DNA of 64,000 nucleotides from Lasiosphaeria ovina (lineage: Eukaryota; Ascomycota; Sordariomycetes; Sordariales; Lasiosphaeriaceae). Location: assembly GCA_033439765.1 (NCBI GenBank), contig JAULSN010000017.1, positions 1-64,000 of the forward strand, written 5' to 3'. Below, in pieces: positions 46,901 to 57,538 of this stretch; the first letter of the stretch is position 1; each line of letters starts with the position of its first letter. The notes under the pieces are model-generated. The model saw only the letters and a list, made by a program, of their open reading frames with translations. It was not told where the DNA came from and ran no database searches. Position numbers and translations under genes: made by a program.

Positions 46901-49900
46901 AAGACCTTATCCATAGCCCTCTCTATAAGATATCTCTAGAGGAACTAGAGGCTTGTCGTATATATATTACGGAGTACCTATAAAAGGGATTTATCGAGCC
47001 TAGCTCAGCCCCCTAGGTAGCCCCGGTGCTAATAGTAGCCAAGCCTGGAGGAGGACTCCGTTTTTATATCGACTACCGACGACTGAACTCAATTACCCGG
47101 AAGGATCGGTACCCGATCCCCCTTATCGACAAGACCCTCACGCTAATCGCTAGTAAGAAGATCTTTACTAAAATCGATATCCGGTAAGCCTTCTATAGGC
47201 TAAGAATCCACGACGATAATATCGAATTAACCGCGTTTAGGATAAGGTACGGGTCCTACTAGTACTAAGTCCTACCCTTCGGGTTAACTAATAGACCCGC
47301 TACTTTCTAGCGATTTATTAACGAAGTATTAGTAGAATACCTCGATATATTCTATAGTACCTATATCGATAATATTCTTATCTTTTCTAACTCCCTAGAG
47401 GAATATAAGGAGTATATTAAAAAGGTCCTTACTAAGTTAAGAGAGTACGGCCTCTAGGCCGATATTAAGAAATACGAGTTCTACGTTACCGAGACTCGCT
47501 ACTTAGGCTTTATTATTGGAAAAGACGGTATACGCGTAGACCTAGAAAAGACCTCTATAGTTAGAAACTAGGAAAGGCCTACGACCGTAAAAGGGATCTA
47601 GTCTTTCCTTAAGTTCTATAACTATTTCCGCCGGTTTATTAAAGATTATAGCCGGATAGCCCGCCCTATAACGGACCTTATAAGGAAAGACCAACTATTC
47701 GTATAGTCACCCTATTATTAGGAGGTATTTAAGGAGCTTAAGCACTCCCTACTCACCGCCCTACTACTCGGATACTTCGACTTCTACGTAGAAACCCGTA
47801 TAGAAACGGACTCCTCGAACGGCGTAGTTATAGGAGTGCTTACGTAGATAGGGGAGGATAGCGAATAGTACCTAGTAGCCTATTATTCGGAAACCCTATA
47901 AGGAGCCGAATATAATTACCCGATATAAGATAAAGAGCTCCTCGCTATCGTTAGAGGTCTAGAAACCTAGCGTATTATACTATAAGGGTTATAGAAACTA
48001 TTCCTCGCCGTTACCGATTATAAGGCTCTTAAGTTCTACTCGGAGAAGAGACTACTAGGTTAGCGATAAGCGAACTAGTAGGATGATTTATTACGATATA
48101 ACGTCTAGTTCATATATCGACTAGGGAAGGAGAATATTATAGCGGACGCGCTCTCCCGTAAAATAGAAGATCTAATTACTATTAAAGCGAAGCGTAAAGC
48201 GGAACGTTATATACGGATCTTTAAGCTACTAGAGGGATAAATTAATATACTAGCCTAGGATAAAGGAGATAAACTCCCCTCCCCGGAGTAGACTAGTACG
48301 CTAGCCCTAAAGATCTCCCTCCTAGAGAACGACGAACCGCTAACTTAACCTTTAGGTATCGAGGTTATCGATAAGATTATTATCGCTAATCGTAAGGATC
48401 CGGAGATAAGCGTATAGCGAGAGAGAGCGTAATAGGGAGATACCAAGTTCGCCCTATCCGAATTAGGACTCCTTACGCGCGATGGAAAACTGGTAGTCTT
48501 AGGAAAGGACAACCTCTAGATATTACTTATAAAAGAGGTTTATAGTAGAATTATTACGGCTTATCCCGGGCGTAATAAAACTTTCAAGCTCTTAAAGCTA
48601 TACTACTAGTAGCCCGAGATAAGGACGTTCTCCAACTAATACGTCGCGAACTATATAGCCTACTAACTAGCACGCTATCCTAGGGATAAGACCCCTGGTT
48701 TGCTATATCCCTTGCCTATTCCACTCCGGCCTTAGTCTTCGATAGTTATTGACTTCAAAAGCCAACCCTTAGACCGATACGGATTTAATAATATTCTCGT
48801 AATAGTAGATAGACTTAGTAAGTAACCCTAGTATATCCCCTATTATAAGAACGCTACGGCTAAGGACGCTACCCTAATATACTATAAGGGACCCTATCGA
48901 GTATTCGGATTACCTTACGAAGTCGGATCGGATTAAAGACCCTAGTTCATAGCGGACTTTACCGACGAAATATCTAGACTACTCGGAATTAAGTAGAAGC
49001 TCTCTTCTACTAGATACTCTTAGAGCGCCGGCCAAGTAGAAATCATAAACCAATATATCGACTAACGTCTACGACCTTTCGTCAACTATTACTAGGATAA
49101 CTAGTCTAGAGCGATACCCGTTATAGACGCCGTAGCGGGCTCCTTACTATATAATAGTATAGGACTATCCCTATACGAGGTCCTAATGGGTTTCCCGATG
49201 AACTTACCGTTCGACTAGAGCGTAAGGACCCCCCTCGATACTACTATTCCTTACCGCGAACGGCTTAATAGATAAGAAGCTTAGGATATAGCGAAACGTA
49301 TATAGGGATTTGTTAACTCGGCCAAAGATACGATACGTATAGTATAGTAGAGGTAGGCGAAGTAGGCTAATAAATATCGTAGGGAACCTGACTTCGGTCC
49401 CGGCGATTACGTCTTTATTATTAAGAAATCCTAGTCTACTAACCGCCCGAGCGATAAGCTAGACTACCCGTTAATACGCCGCTACTATAAGATCCTTAGT
49501 ATGGTAGGATACTCCTACTAACTAGAAGTCCCGGACGGTTGGAAGGGCTCCTTAGTATTTCACGCCGATCGCCTAAGGAAGTACCTAAATAACCCCGTAC
49601 CGGGATAGACTAACGATAACCCGCCAGGAGAGCTATTTAATAATAAGGAGGAATAGGAAGTAGACAAGATTATTACTTCCCGAACAAACCGAAACGTGCT
49701 CCAATACTAGGTGGAATAGCGCGGATAGGATCCAGATCCAACGTAGTACGATATATCAGGATTCAAGAATACGCCCCTAAAGCTGGCCGATTTCCATAAC
49801 CAATACCCCGATAATACAGGCCCGCCGAAGCGACTGCAATAGTAGCGCGAGGCGTACGAGCGCGACGAAATTGATCTACCTTACGAAGACGATAATATAA

Positions 49901-49950
49901 CGATGGACTCCGGAGTTATACGCATACGCCGATTAATACGAAAGAAATAA
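43950..49950 (+). pseudogene. gag-pol of retrotransposon D, RIP-inactivated
   Basis: Order seen: gag (MEFEIFYRYLINKLEGNANY at 44762); a decayed zinc knuckle near 45430; reverse transcriptase with LPFGLTN at about 47275 and YIDNILIFS at 47361-47387 (YIDD-type site with Asp to Asn); RNase H (TDSSNGVVIGVL, about 47811); integrase with YPGRNKTFKL at about 48562 (His to Tyr in the zinc-binding part) and IDFKSQP...DRYG at about 48750; a C-terminal chromodomain ending DFHNQYPDNTGPPKRL (to about 49850); stop at 49948. Dozens of TAG/TAA stops replace Trp/Gln codons. The start is uncertain. Chromovirus-type organisation, inactive. Confidence 0.78.
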
Positions 49951-50049
49951 AGCGGTTTATTCCAGAAGGTTACTTATTCGATTACTGTTGGTAGCTATAA
50001 AATTTTTTTTTTTTCATATAAAGGACTCGAGGGCGAGCCTTTTTCGGAA

Positions 50050-50057
50050 GGGGGGGG
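50050..50057 (+). other. Polypurine tract of D
   Basis: Eight G preceded by GGAA, three bases before the 3' LTR. Fixes the plus-strand orientation. Confidence 0.6.
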
Positions 50058-50060
50058 TAA

Positions 50061-50313
50061 TATTACGGTCGGCACCAGCGCCAAGGCCCCACCACGGATT
50101 TAAGCTCATTACTAGCCCCGATTAGGATTAGTCGTACGTAACCTCCTACAAGCCCCAGAGGTCCGTGCTCCCTGAGCCCTAGCCCATACTTACCCCGCGA
50201 CCACAATCGCACCTTTATAGATTTTCTTCCTTTCTTCTTCACCTTAGAATCCTTAGACTATGGTATAGTTATATTAGCGATCCTTTTCCTAGTTGCTATT
50301 AACCGCTGTCATA
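50061..50313 (+). repeat. 3' LTR of D
   Basis: 253 bp. Starts TATTACGG (TGTCACGG in the 5' LTR, two RIP-type changes) but keeps CGCTGTCATA at its end, where the 5' LTR has CGCTATTATA. Confidence 0.85.
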
Positions 50314-51127
50314 GGTAGAGTCCTCCGTACGGTCCGTTTAGGCGGGGGAACTAATCCTATAATACTTATAATCTACTCTAAGATTATCTTACCGGTAATT
50401 AGGATACCGTACTTCTTAATAATCGTAATTATTTCTTTTCTAAACGTACGATTAACTTAGTCGAATTATACGACTATCTATCCTTCGAAGTCCTCGCGGA
50501 AGGACGATTAGATTTACTTTGAGTTTATATTAAACTATATAATCTCTATTATCGTACGGGCGAAGTAGGTTATAGCTTCCTTATCTTAAAGGGGTTAGGT
50601 AATATTTAGGGTCTAGGCCTCGTCCTAGAGGTCCTAGTCGATATTTACCTTCTATACCGTACTTAGGATATTACTCTTCTCTTAGATATCTTCGTACGAG
50701 TCGTTACCCTTACTCGGGCCTTTTCCTACGCCCGAGGCTAATACTATCTTCGGCGATAACGGGGTATTAATAATATTAATAAAGTTATTAATAATTAATC
50801 GCGATCGTATAACCGGGGTATATATAGGGGAGTTTAGTAGGTATAGCGGGGTTATATAGTAGCGTATAATATAGGTTCTAATTATACGTACGTCGCTCCC
50901 GACCTATAGCCGTAAACGTCGCTATACGCTTAGTTCCTTTATTCTTCTAAATAGAGATCCTTCTCTTTCCTCGAAAGTTTAAAGAAGGGCTCCGTCTAGG
51001 TAATAGTACGAGATGCTATTATACGTACTTTCGTACCTCCTTCGAAAGTTCGGTACGCGTACGTCGGTAGTACGATCTCGTCTCTTTACGTTACTTCTCT
51101 ATAAGTATTTAACTACTTACTAATTAA

Positions 51128-51364
51128 TATTCGTAATTCTTAAACTATATAGGGATCCTATAAGTCTAAGGGTAGTAGATCTACCGTTAGGGGGGGGGGT
51201 ATAATATTAATTCTATTTTATCTATTTAAGGAACTAAACTAGGTTCTAAGGCGACCGGGGTTTTATATATACGGGCGGGAGGTCTGCGCGCGGTACGTAC
51301 CTTTATACGTACGCGGTTATACGACCTCCGTTAATATACGGTTACTAATATCGTTATTCTAATA
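51128..51364 (-). repeat. Right (5') LTR of C
   Basis: 237 bp. Contains a nine-G run and the conserved ACCGGGGTTTTATATATACG block. Confidence 0.8.
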
Positions 51365-51897
51365 TAAGGATAAACTACTCGTGAATAATTATTAAATCTT
51401 TATATTTAGCCTTTTAATAATTATATTTATATATAAAACGCGTTTAAAGATCTAATTAACGTTTAATAAAGTTATAAGCTTAACGTTTATTAATAAGGGG
51501 CGCGTTATATTTATATAATAATTAATTAATTATATTTTTTATATAATAAAGCTAAGGATAGAATACGTATAAATAAAGCTTAATTATATATTAAATAATT
51601 ATTTACTCTTTTAAATTTATAAGCTTATACGAGTTAATTAAAATATTATATTATATAAGTATATTAATAAGTCGATGGTAAATAATTTTATTATTAACTT
51701 TATAAATTTTTATTATAATTCGTTTACTTAGCTTTTTATTATTTTTAATAACTTTAATAATTAGAATTACTTTAACTTCTTTAGAAATAGAAGTTATAAT
51801 TTTTAATTAAGAAATAAAGTATTAAAGTTAGGGGGTCGCGATACGTTAAAAGGTACGGCGCTCGCTTATTTATAATACTTACTTATTATATATATTA

Positions 51898-52813
51898 AAG
51901 TATTTTATAATTATATTTATTTAAAAACTTTTAATATTCTATTTATTATTATTATTTATCTTATATTATAAGAGTATAAGCTTTATTCTTTAAGAGTATA
52001 TAATCTCTTTTTTAAACTTAAACTAGTCGTATAAATTCTTTAATTATAATATATAATATACTTATATTATATAGGCGCTTTATATATTATTCTTCTTCTT
52101 ATCTTTTTTAATTTAACTTATAAGTCTCTTTTATCCGTCTTAATAATAACCGTTTTTAATTATAAAAAAGTTAATTATTAAGACGTTATAAGGATATAAC
52201 TTATATATTATATAATTTACCTTTACTTTCTCTTATCGCCTTAAGTATAACTTATTAACTTAACTCCTTATTTCTTTCTTTAATAAGTACTTTCTTATAA
52301 TAACTTTATATTACCTTTTATTATATTTACCTCTCTTATATTATACTTATTACTTTATATAAGTTTTATATACCGTTTTCTTTATTATATAATCTCTTTA
52401 ATTAATACTTATAATAATTATTAAGTTATACTTACTTTATTTACCCTTTATTATCCTTTTTAATTAATAATATTATTATTTATATACCGCTTAAGATATA
52501 TATATATCGTTAAGCGTATTCTTTCCGTTTTAAGCCGGGCTTTTAATAATAATATAATACCCTTTATAAGCGGGTATAATCCTTACCGCCGTATATAATA
52601 ATAGGCTTCTTTTTTTAACTCTTAACCCTCTTCCTTTTTTTTTTTTTTCTCTTCTTCTTTAAGTCTTTAATTTATTACTTTACTTAGCCCTTAAATTATA
52701 TTACCCTCGCTTATATATTATTTACCTTATTTAATTATATTATTTATATATTTTATAAATCTTCTATTCTTTTTAATTAATTATTTTATAATTTATTATT
52801 ATTATTAATAATC
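51898..52813. repeat. Old AT-rich relic
   Basis: CpT-type old composition with some CpG (52500-52600) and a T10 run near 52640. Texture suggests a mutated coding repeat. No termini or motifs recognised. Confidence 0.4.
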
Positions 52814-52815
52814 TA

Positions 52816-54666
52816 ACGTATATAATAAGCGAGCGCCGTAAATAAGCGAGCGCCGTACTTTTCACTACCCTATTATATCTATCCTTAATTATATAACTAT
52901 AATACTAGGAAATAATAATAACTAAATTAGAAATAGATAAATTAGACGATTCTATAACCTCTTTATACGTACGTATATTATAACTAGGCTTACTATAGAT
53001 ACTATAGTACCGAATCTTCGTACGAGACCCCCCTATACTACTACTATTTTGTCGTATTTCCTAAGCTAACTACTTACCTATAGCCTTCTAATCTAATAAA
53101 TCCTATACCTCTTATATAGTAAGTAACCCTTTAAGCCGTATACGTATTTTTTTAGCTCTCCGTCACTTACTAAGCCCCTTATTAGCCTTTCGTAGTACTA
53201 AGACCTCCGAACGTAAAAGAGCCACCTCGTATATTATAGCTATTATACCTTTAGCTAATCGATTTATAATAGTTAATATCGGGGTTAGAGAGTTACCCTA
53301 ATAGTTAGAAATTCGAGTTTTAATAAATACTAATTATAAGGTGGCCTCTCGAGGGTTATATAACGTTTAGGAGGCCTAAGGTAGTACTATAGTTAGGCTT
53401 AAGGCTAGGGGTATTAGGGTCCGAATACGTATATCTAGCTTAGATATTACCCTCTCTAGGTCGTACGGTATAAGGCTAGCTCTAGTAAAACCCCCCTAGA
53501 TATTCTTTTTTATAATCGAAGTAAAAAACGCCTTTCTAAATATATAAAGAAACTCTAACTTACTAATATATATAATATTCATCCGTATAAACTACTTAAT
53601 TTAGCGGCTATACGCCTTCTTTAAAGGCCTAAAGTAATTAATATCTAAAGGCTAAAGTATATATAAAGAGTATAGAGGTATATAAAGTATAATAATATTA
53701 TACTCTTTATAATAGTTATCGAATTCTTTAGAGTAGTAGCTTTCGTAGCTATTAAGGATTAATAGCCGGTATATACCCTTTATACGAGATACTATATAGA
53801 AATCGAAGTAACGAATCTAATCTATACCTTTCTTATTCGTAGTCTAGCTATTATTAGTTATTACGATACGCTAGTCGGCCGGGAGGTTATATTCTTTATA
53901 CTAGTTAGAAAGGTAATATTACTTAGCTAAGATAATAAATAGTAGGATGGCCTAGCCTAGAGTATTTACTCCTTAAATAACTATAGCCTACTCTCGATTA
54001 CTAGGTTAGGCCTATTTAGCCTTATTACGGCCGTCCGAGGTAGTAACTACTATAGTAGCGATAATAATGCCCATTATAAAGCTAGTCTCGTCGAAATTAT
54101 AGATATCGTCGTTAAGGATACCGTATTTGACCTTAATATTATATATAAGGGTAAACCACTCGTGAATAATTATTAGATCTTCGTATTTAGCCCTCTAGTA
54201 GTCGTATTTACGTATAAAACGCGTCCGAAGGTCTGGCTAACGTTTAACGAAGTTATGAGCTAAGCGTTTGCCGATAGGGGGCGCGTTACGTTCGCGTAGT
54301 AATCGGTTAGCTATATCTTCCATATAATAAAGCCGAGGATAGAATACGTATAAATAGAGCTTAGTTATATATCGAATAATCGTTTACTCCTCTAAATCTA
54401 TAAGCTTATACGAGTTGGCTGGAATATCGTATCGTATAGGTGTGCCGGTAAGTCGACGGCGAATAGTTCTATTATTATTTTCGCTACGGTTCGTTTACTT
54501 AGCTTTTTATTATTTTTAATAGCTTCGGCGGCCAGAATTACTCTGGCTTCTTTAGAGATGGAAGCTATGGTTTTTGGTTAAGAAATAGAGTATTAAAGCT
54601 AGGGGGTCGCGACGCGTCAAAAAGTACGGCGCTCGCTTATCTACGGCGCTCGCTTATTACGCACGT
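52816..54666 (-). mobile_element. Fot1/pogo-type transposon, element 8 (word CGCCG)
   Basis: A 1851-bp element; TIRs ACGTATATAATAAGCGAG (left) and ACGTGCGTAATAAGCGAG (right, inverted); TA target copies at 52814-15 and 54667-68. All four terminal repeats carry CGCCG. Close relative of element 3. Confidence 0.85.
52905..54568 (-). pseudogene. Fot1/pogo-type transposase, element 8
   Basis: A 1664-bp frame, ten bases shorter than in elements 1-3. The gap is in the helix-turn-helix (element 3 has CTACGAGGTT between AAAAT and AATAATAG; element 8 does not) and shifts the frame. The N-terminal class is that of element 3 (SISKEARVILAAEAIKNNKK). The start is ATA. The remainder, including the shared Asp-to-Asn change in the DDE block, follows the other copies. 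Inactive. Confidence 0.78.
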
Positions 54667-54668
54667 TA

Positions 54669-56995
54669 GTTACTTATCTAATAAATAAAGGAATCTTTAA
54701 TCTTATTCTCGCTTATTATAATTAATTATAACTTATATAAATATTAATTAATTAAACTTTATATATATATAAAGTTAATTAAGATAATAAGAATAAGTTT
54801 ATTAAGTAATATATTAATTTCTTTTTTTTATTAAGGTAATTTTAAAGTTTATAAATTAAGGAATATAAGCTTTAAAAAGAGGGGTTACTTATTAAGGTTA
54901 AGAATTCTAAAGGTAGAATTTATAAAAATAATAAGGTAGTACTAGGCTTTTAAGTTAATATTAAAGACGGCGGACTCGTTTCGCCTTAAGCTTATTTATT
55001 AATAACGGATTACGGAGCTAGCTAATGAGGTGCTCGCTAGCTTAAGCCTATTCGGGATTATAACTAGTAGTTATAGGTATTAGCGGGGAGGAGGCTATTT
55101 CAGAGCCTATAGACTTGAACGGGATTCTTAACCGGCGACTCGAGACGATAAGGAGGCGACGGGTTACGGAATCCGGTCCTGCTACTCTCAGAGGGCGGGG
55201 GAGACACCTACTTATTAGGTTTTAACACCTCCTCAAATTCAGCTCGACGATTAAACGCAGGAGCAGATCGATCCCAATCTATATGCTCGACTCTTATATA
55301 CCGACGCCTATCTCGGTTTGTTCTTCACGGTATTATATAATATAATTAACTCCAGCTACCGAAAACATATTAGAACTCCGATATTATCCTCCAGTCCATC
55401 GATCCCGCGGGCGGCAGCGGGTGTCTCCGAGCCCTCAAGATGCTCGCGCAGATTACGAATAAGGAGGGAAGACATGTGAGCCGTATCCGGTACGGCTGTC
55501 CCAACCTGCCACTAGCAACCGTGAAGACTGCTCCGAACCTGGAGAGCATTCTCACCGGCCCCTAAACGTGGGGTGAATCCAGAGTAGAGAGGGCCAGCTT
55601 GCCACTCAAGTCTCTTTACCTACATCGCCAGTTCGTAGGTGACCTCGTCTTCGTACTGAAGAAGGACGTTATAGTCTAATGGCTCATCGCCGCGAGTAAT
55701 GACTTTTTTACCTCTTCTTAGTTTATCTCTCGCGTGTTCGGTGCGCCTTAATAGCTGGTCTCTTAAGGCCTTTGAGTTCAAATGTCCATTCTTTTTTTAG
55801 TAGGTTAGTGTGCGAACGGCACTATAAGGAATACTTGTCTGGTGGAATAGGGGGTCACTTCTCTTTCCAAGAGCAAATTGACGCGTGCTCCCCAGAATGT
55901 ACATCAGTATATAACATTACTACTACATACATTAGACATCTAGTTAGCCAGCGCCGTGGACCATCTTGGACAGTCAAAATAGTAATAGATATGCCGCCAT
56001 ATATTGATGGGGGCTTTAAAAAGCTATTTAGTCGGTTGTGAGAGAGAGGCAGAGATAGGTTGACTCTGAAGCGGGATCGCCTCTCGTTAAGCTCGGGAAA
56101 TAGTCTAGCCGACGTGGGCAAGAGGTAGTGAAGCGGTGGAAAGACACCACAACACCAGAAACAATAGTAGAATCAGGGCGGACCTTCCCCTCACAGGAAG
56201 GTCAAGATAATAAGAAAAAAGGCACTACTGCGTGCACTGGTCTGGGGATCTCAATTCATGGTAAGAAGACGTGATTTTCTGAGGACTGTCCCTGAAAAAA
56301 AGGAAGAGAAGGAGGTCCCTTCCCGCCATGCTATCCCCTAATCAGATAGAGGGCGGCAGTCCACCTTGTACGAGGTGGGTACGCCAAGGAAAGGGAAAAC
56401 AAAATTACACTAGATTATATCAGGTAAGGGTGTAAACAACCCCCCTTATTGCCCAGCCCCTGAGACCCTAAGCCCCTGATCAACATCTCAAGCTTGACGA
56501 CGACTTCCTCACGTTGGACGTCTTCCTCCTCCAGCTTGGCGTCTGCCTTACCCTTGACGTCTTCCTCAACCTCGATAATTAGGCCTCCGCCATTTGTAAA
56601 CTCGGCCCGACTAATCGGCTCGGAGCCGCGCTGCTGGTCAAGTCTCGGTAAACTTGCTCTCGACGGCACGGAGCGCCATTAAGGCCAAATCGCTAATACC
56701 AAACACCACTAGAGCCACAGTCGTAGACGGGGGAATAGGTCCCCAACCTATCGCACCCCAACCTTGGCTTGTCTAGTGGCTACGACCGTTGTTGATAGCC
56801 GACTACTCGGCCGGCTTCCCTCGAGCGACTGGGTTCGCTAACGGCTTACACCAGAGTTGACCCTGCTGGGACCCGGACCAGCTCCGGGTCGCCGACACCT
56901 TGCTCTCGCCGCGGCGCGAGCCTTGCGTGGCTCCGAAATCCCGGGATAGGCGACAGGCTCAGTGTAATTAGGCTCGGGAAGGTGATGCGGACTCA
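54669..56995. other. Right island edge and flank, no supported gene
   Basis: The island composition fades between 54.9 and 55.3 kb. A frame at 55772-56041 (89 codons, non-ATG start) reads SFFSRLVCERHYKEYLSGG and similar but has no known motif. A minus-strand frame at 56415-56669 is Glu/Val/Lys rich (EVEEDVKGKADAKLEEEDVQ), coil-like, and unsupported otherwise. No RNA gene or clear repeat is seen. Confidence 0.4.
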
Positions 56996-57309
56996 TTATA
57001 TGTCGGCATGTCCCGCCGTGCAGTCGAGACGCAAATGCTCCGTCTCTCCAAGAGCAGGCTCAGTTTTCTCCATGTGCACAACCGCAACCCGCTTGAACTT
57101 GGCTCGGTCGGGATGCAGCGTCGTTGCGGCTCGGAAACTGAGCCCCTGATCAGCGGTTGGGCGAACGGGAACCAAGATGATCATGGCGGCCTCGAAGGCG
57201 AAGTGGTCCGCAAAGTGCATGCCGAGGACGAGAAGGATCGACACGTCGGGTGTACCCTTGATCCTCCATAGAGTCTCAAAGAGCCGCTGGTATTTGTCGT
57301 CGTTCAGAG
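56996..57309 (-). CDS. Hypothetical protein, 3' exon
   Basis: A minus-strand frame ending at TAA 56996-98 is open upstream to a stop at about 57319. It reads ALNDDKYQRLFETLWRIKG, DVSILLVLGMHFADHFAFEA, MIILVPVRPTADQGLSFRAA, then FKRVAVVHMEKTEPALGET. The content is clearly protein-like, with a hydrophobic central stretch and regular charge pattern. No ATG precedes it, and TCCAAG at about 57315 could be a 3' splice site, so this looks like the last exon of a gene whose 5' part is uncertain. I do not recognise the family. Confidence 0.4.
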
Positions 57310-57473
57310 CCGCGGCGGCTTGGAGCGGTCAAGTAAGTAACGCAAGATTTGTCTATGCTATCTATCCATCTATTTGTCCGTCCATCTGTTTCTGTTGTCC
57401 ATCTCTGTGTCCATGCATCTGTTGTCTGTTGTCTGTCCGACAATACTTCACGTCACATCACATCAACCTCAAC

Positions 57474-57538
57474 ACCGGGATGAGAAGATGGCCAGGGGTG
57501 ATTTAAAAAATCTATCTAAGGGAGAAGGCAACGCAGGC
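57474..57538 (+). repeat. Inverted repeat arm, left
   Basis: About 63 bp beginning ACACCGGGATGAGAAGATGG and containing GGTGATTTAAAAAATCTATC. The inverted partner is at 58049-58113, at about 85-90% identity by eye. Read as protein the arms give EKMARGDLKNL (left) and EKMAGGDLKKS (right, minus strand), so a coding fragment may have been duplicated in inverted orientation. Confidence 0.6.

Larger units (their letters stand above)
43406..50313 (+). mobile_element. Ty3/gypsy chromodomain retrotransposon D, inserted in C
   Basis: A 6908-bp element. LTRs 43406-43658 and 50061-50313 (253 bp each), TGTCACGGTCGG...CGCTGTCATA. The perfect 5-bp target duplication GGTAG (43401-43405 and 50314-50318) lies in C: joining the flanks gives the uninterrupted C sequence AGCGGTAGAGTCCTCCGTAC, as found in C'. 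Genes are on the plus strand. It is the innermost and latest layer of the nest 7 > C > D. Confidence 0.88.
40670..51364 (-). mobile_element. C-family LTR element C, inserted in element 7, with D inside
   Basis: Target duplication TAAGG (40665-40669 and 51365-51369) in element 7. LTRs 40670-40905 and 51128-51364, both starting TATTCGTAATT and ending TTCTAATA. Without D (and its duplication) the element is 3.8 kb. The only coding trace is a gag-like frame on the minus strand. No reverse transcriptase, RNase H or integrase motif was found. AAAAGAAGAG on the minus strand beside the left LTR may be the polypurine tract, making the right LTR 5'. Confidence 0.8.
37083..51895 (-). mobile_element. Fot1/pogo-type transposon, element 7, split by three insertions
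   Basis: Termini ATATATATAATAA (left, with a deletion in the TIR repeats) and the right TIR ending at 51895, which reads CGCCG in its inner repeat. TA target copies lie at 37081-82 and 51896-97. Its body is split into 37083-38041, 39889-40003, 40445-40669 and 51370-51895 by element 5, the MITE and LTR element C. Removing these leaves about 1.82 kb, the size of the other copies. The first residues, read at about 51640-51800 on the minus strand, belong to the element 3/8 helix-turn-helix class (SISKEVKVIL, KNNKKLSKR). This is the oldest dated element in the nest. Confidence 0.75.
16320..54900. other. AT-rich RIP island of nested transposons
   Basis: Composition shifts near 16.3 kb from balanced to strongly AT-rich and returns to balanced at about 55 kb. 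Inside, CpA and TpG are almost absent and TpA is in excess. CpG survives in the younger elements, while in the oldest parts nearly every remaining C is followed by T or C. Reading frames are broken by TAG/TAA where TGG, CAG or CAA are expected. This is the signature of RIP acting on repeats. The individual elements are annotated below. Confidence 0.85.
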
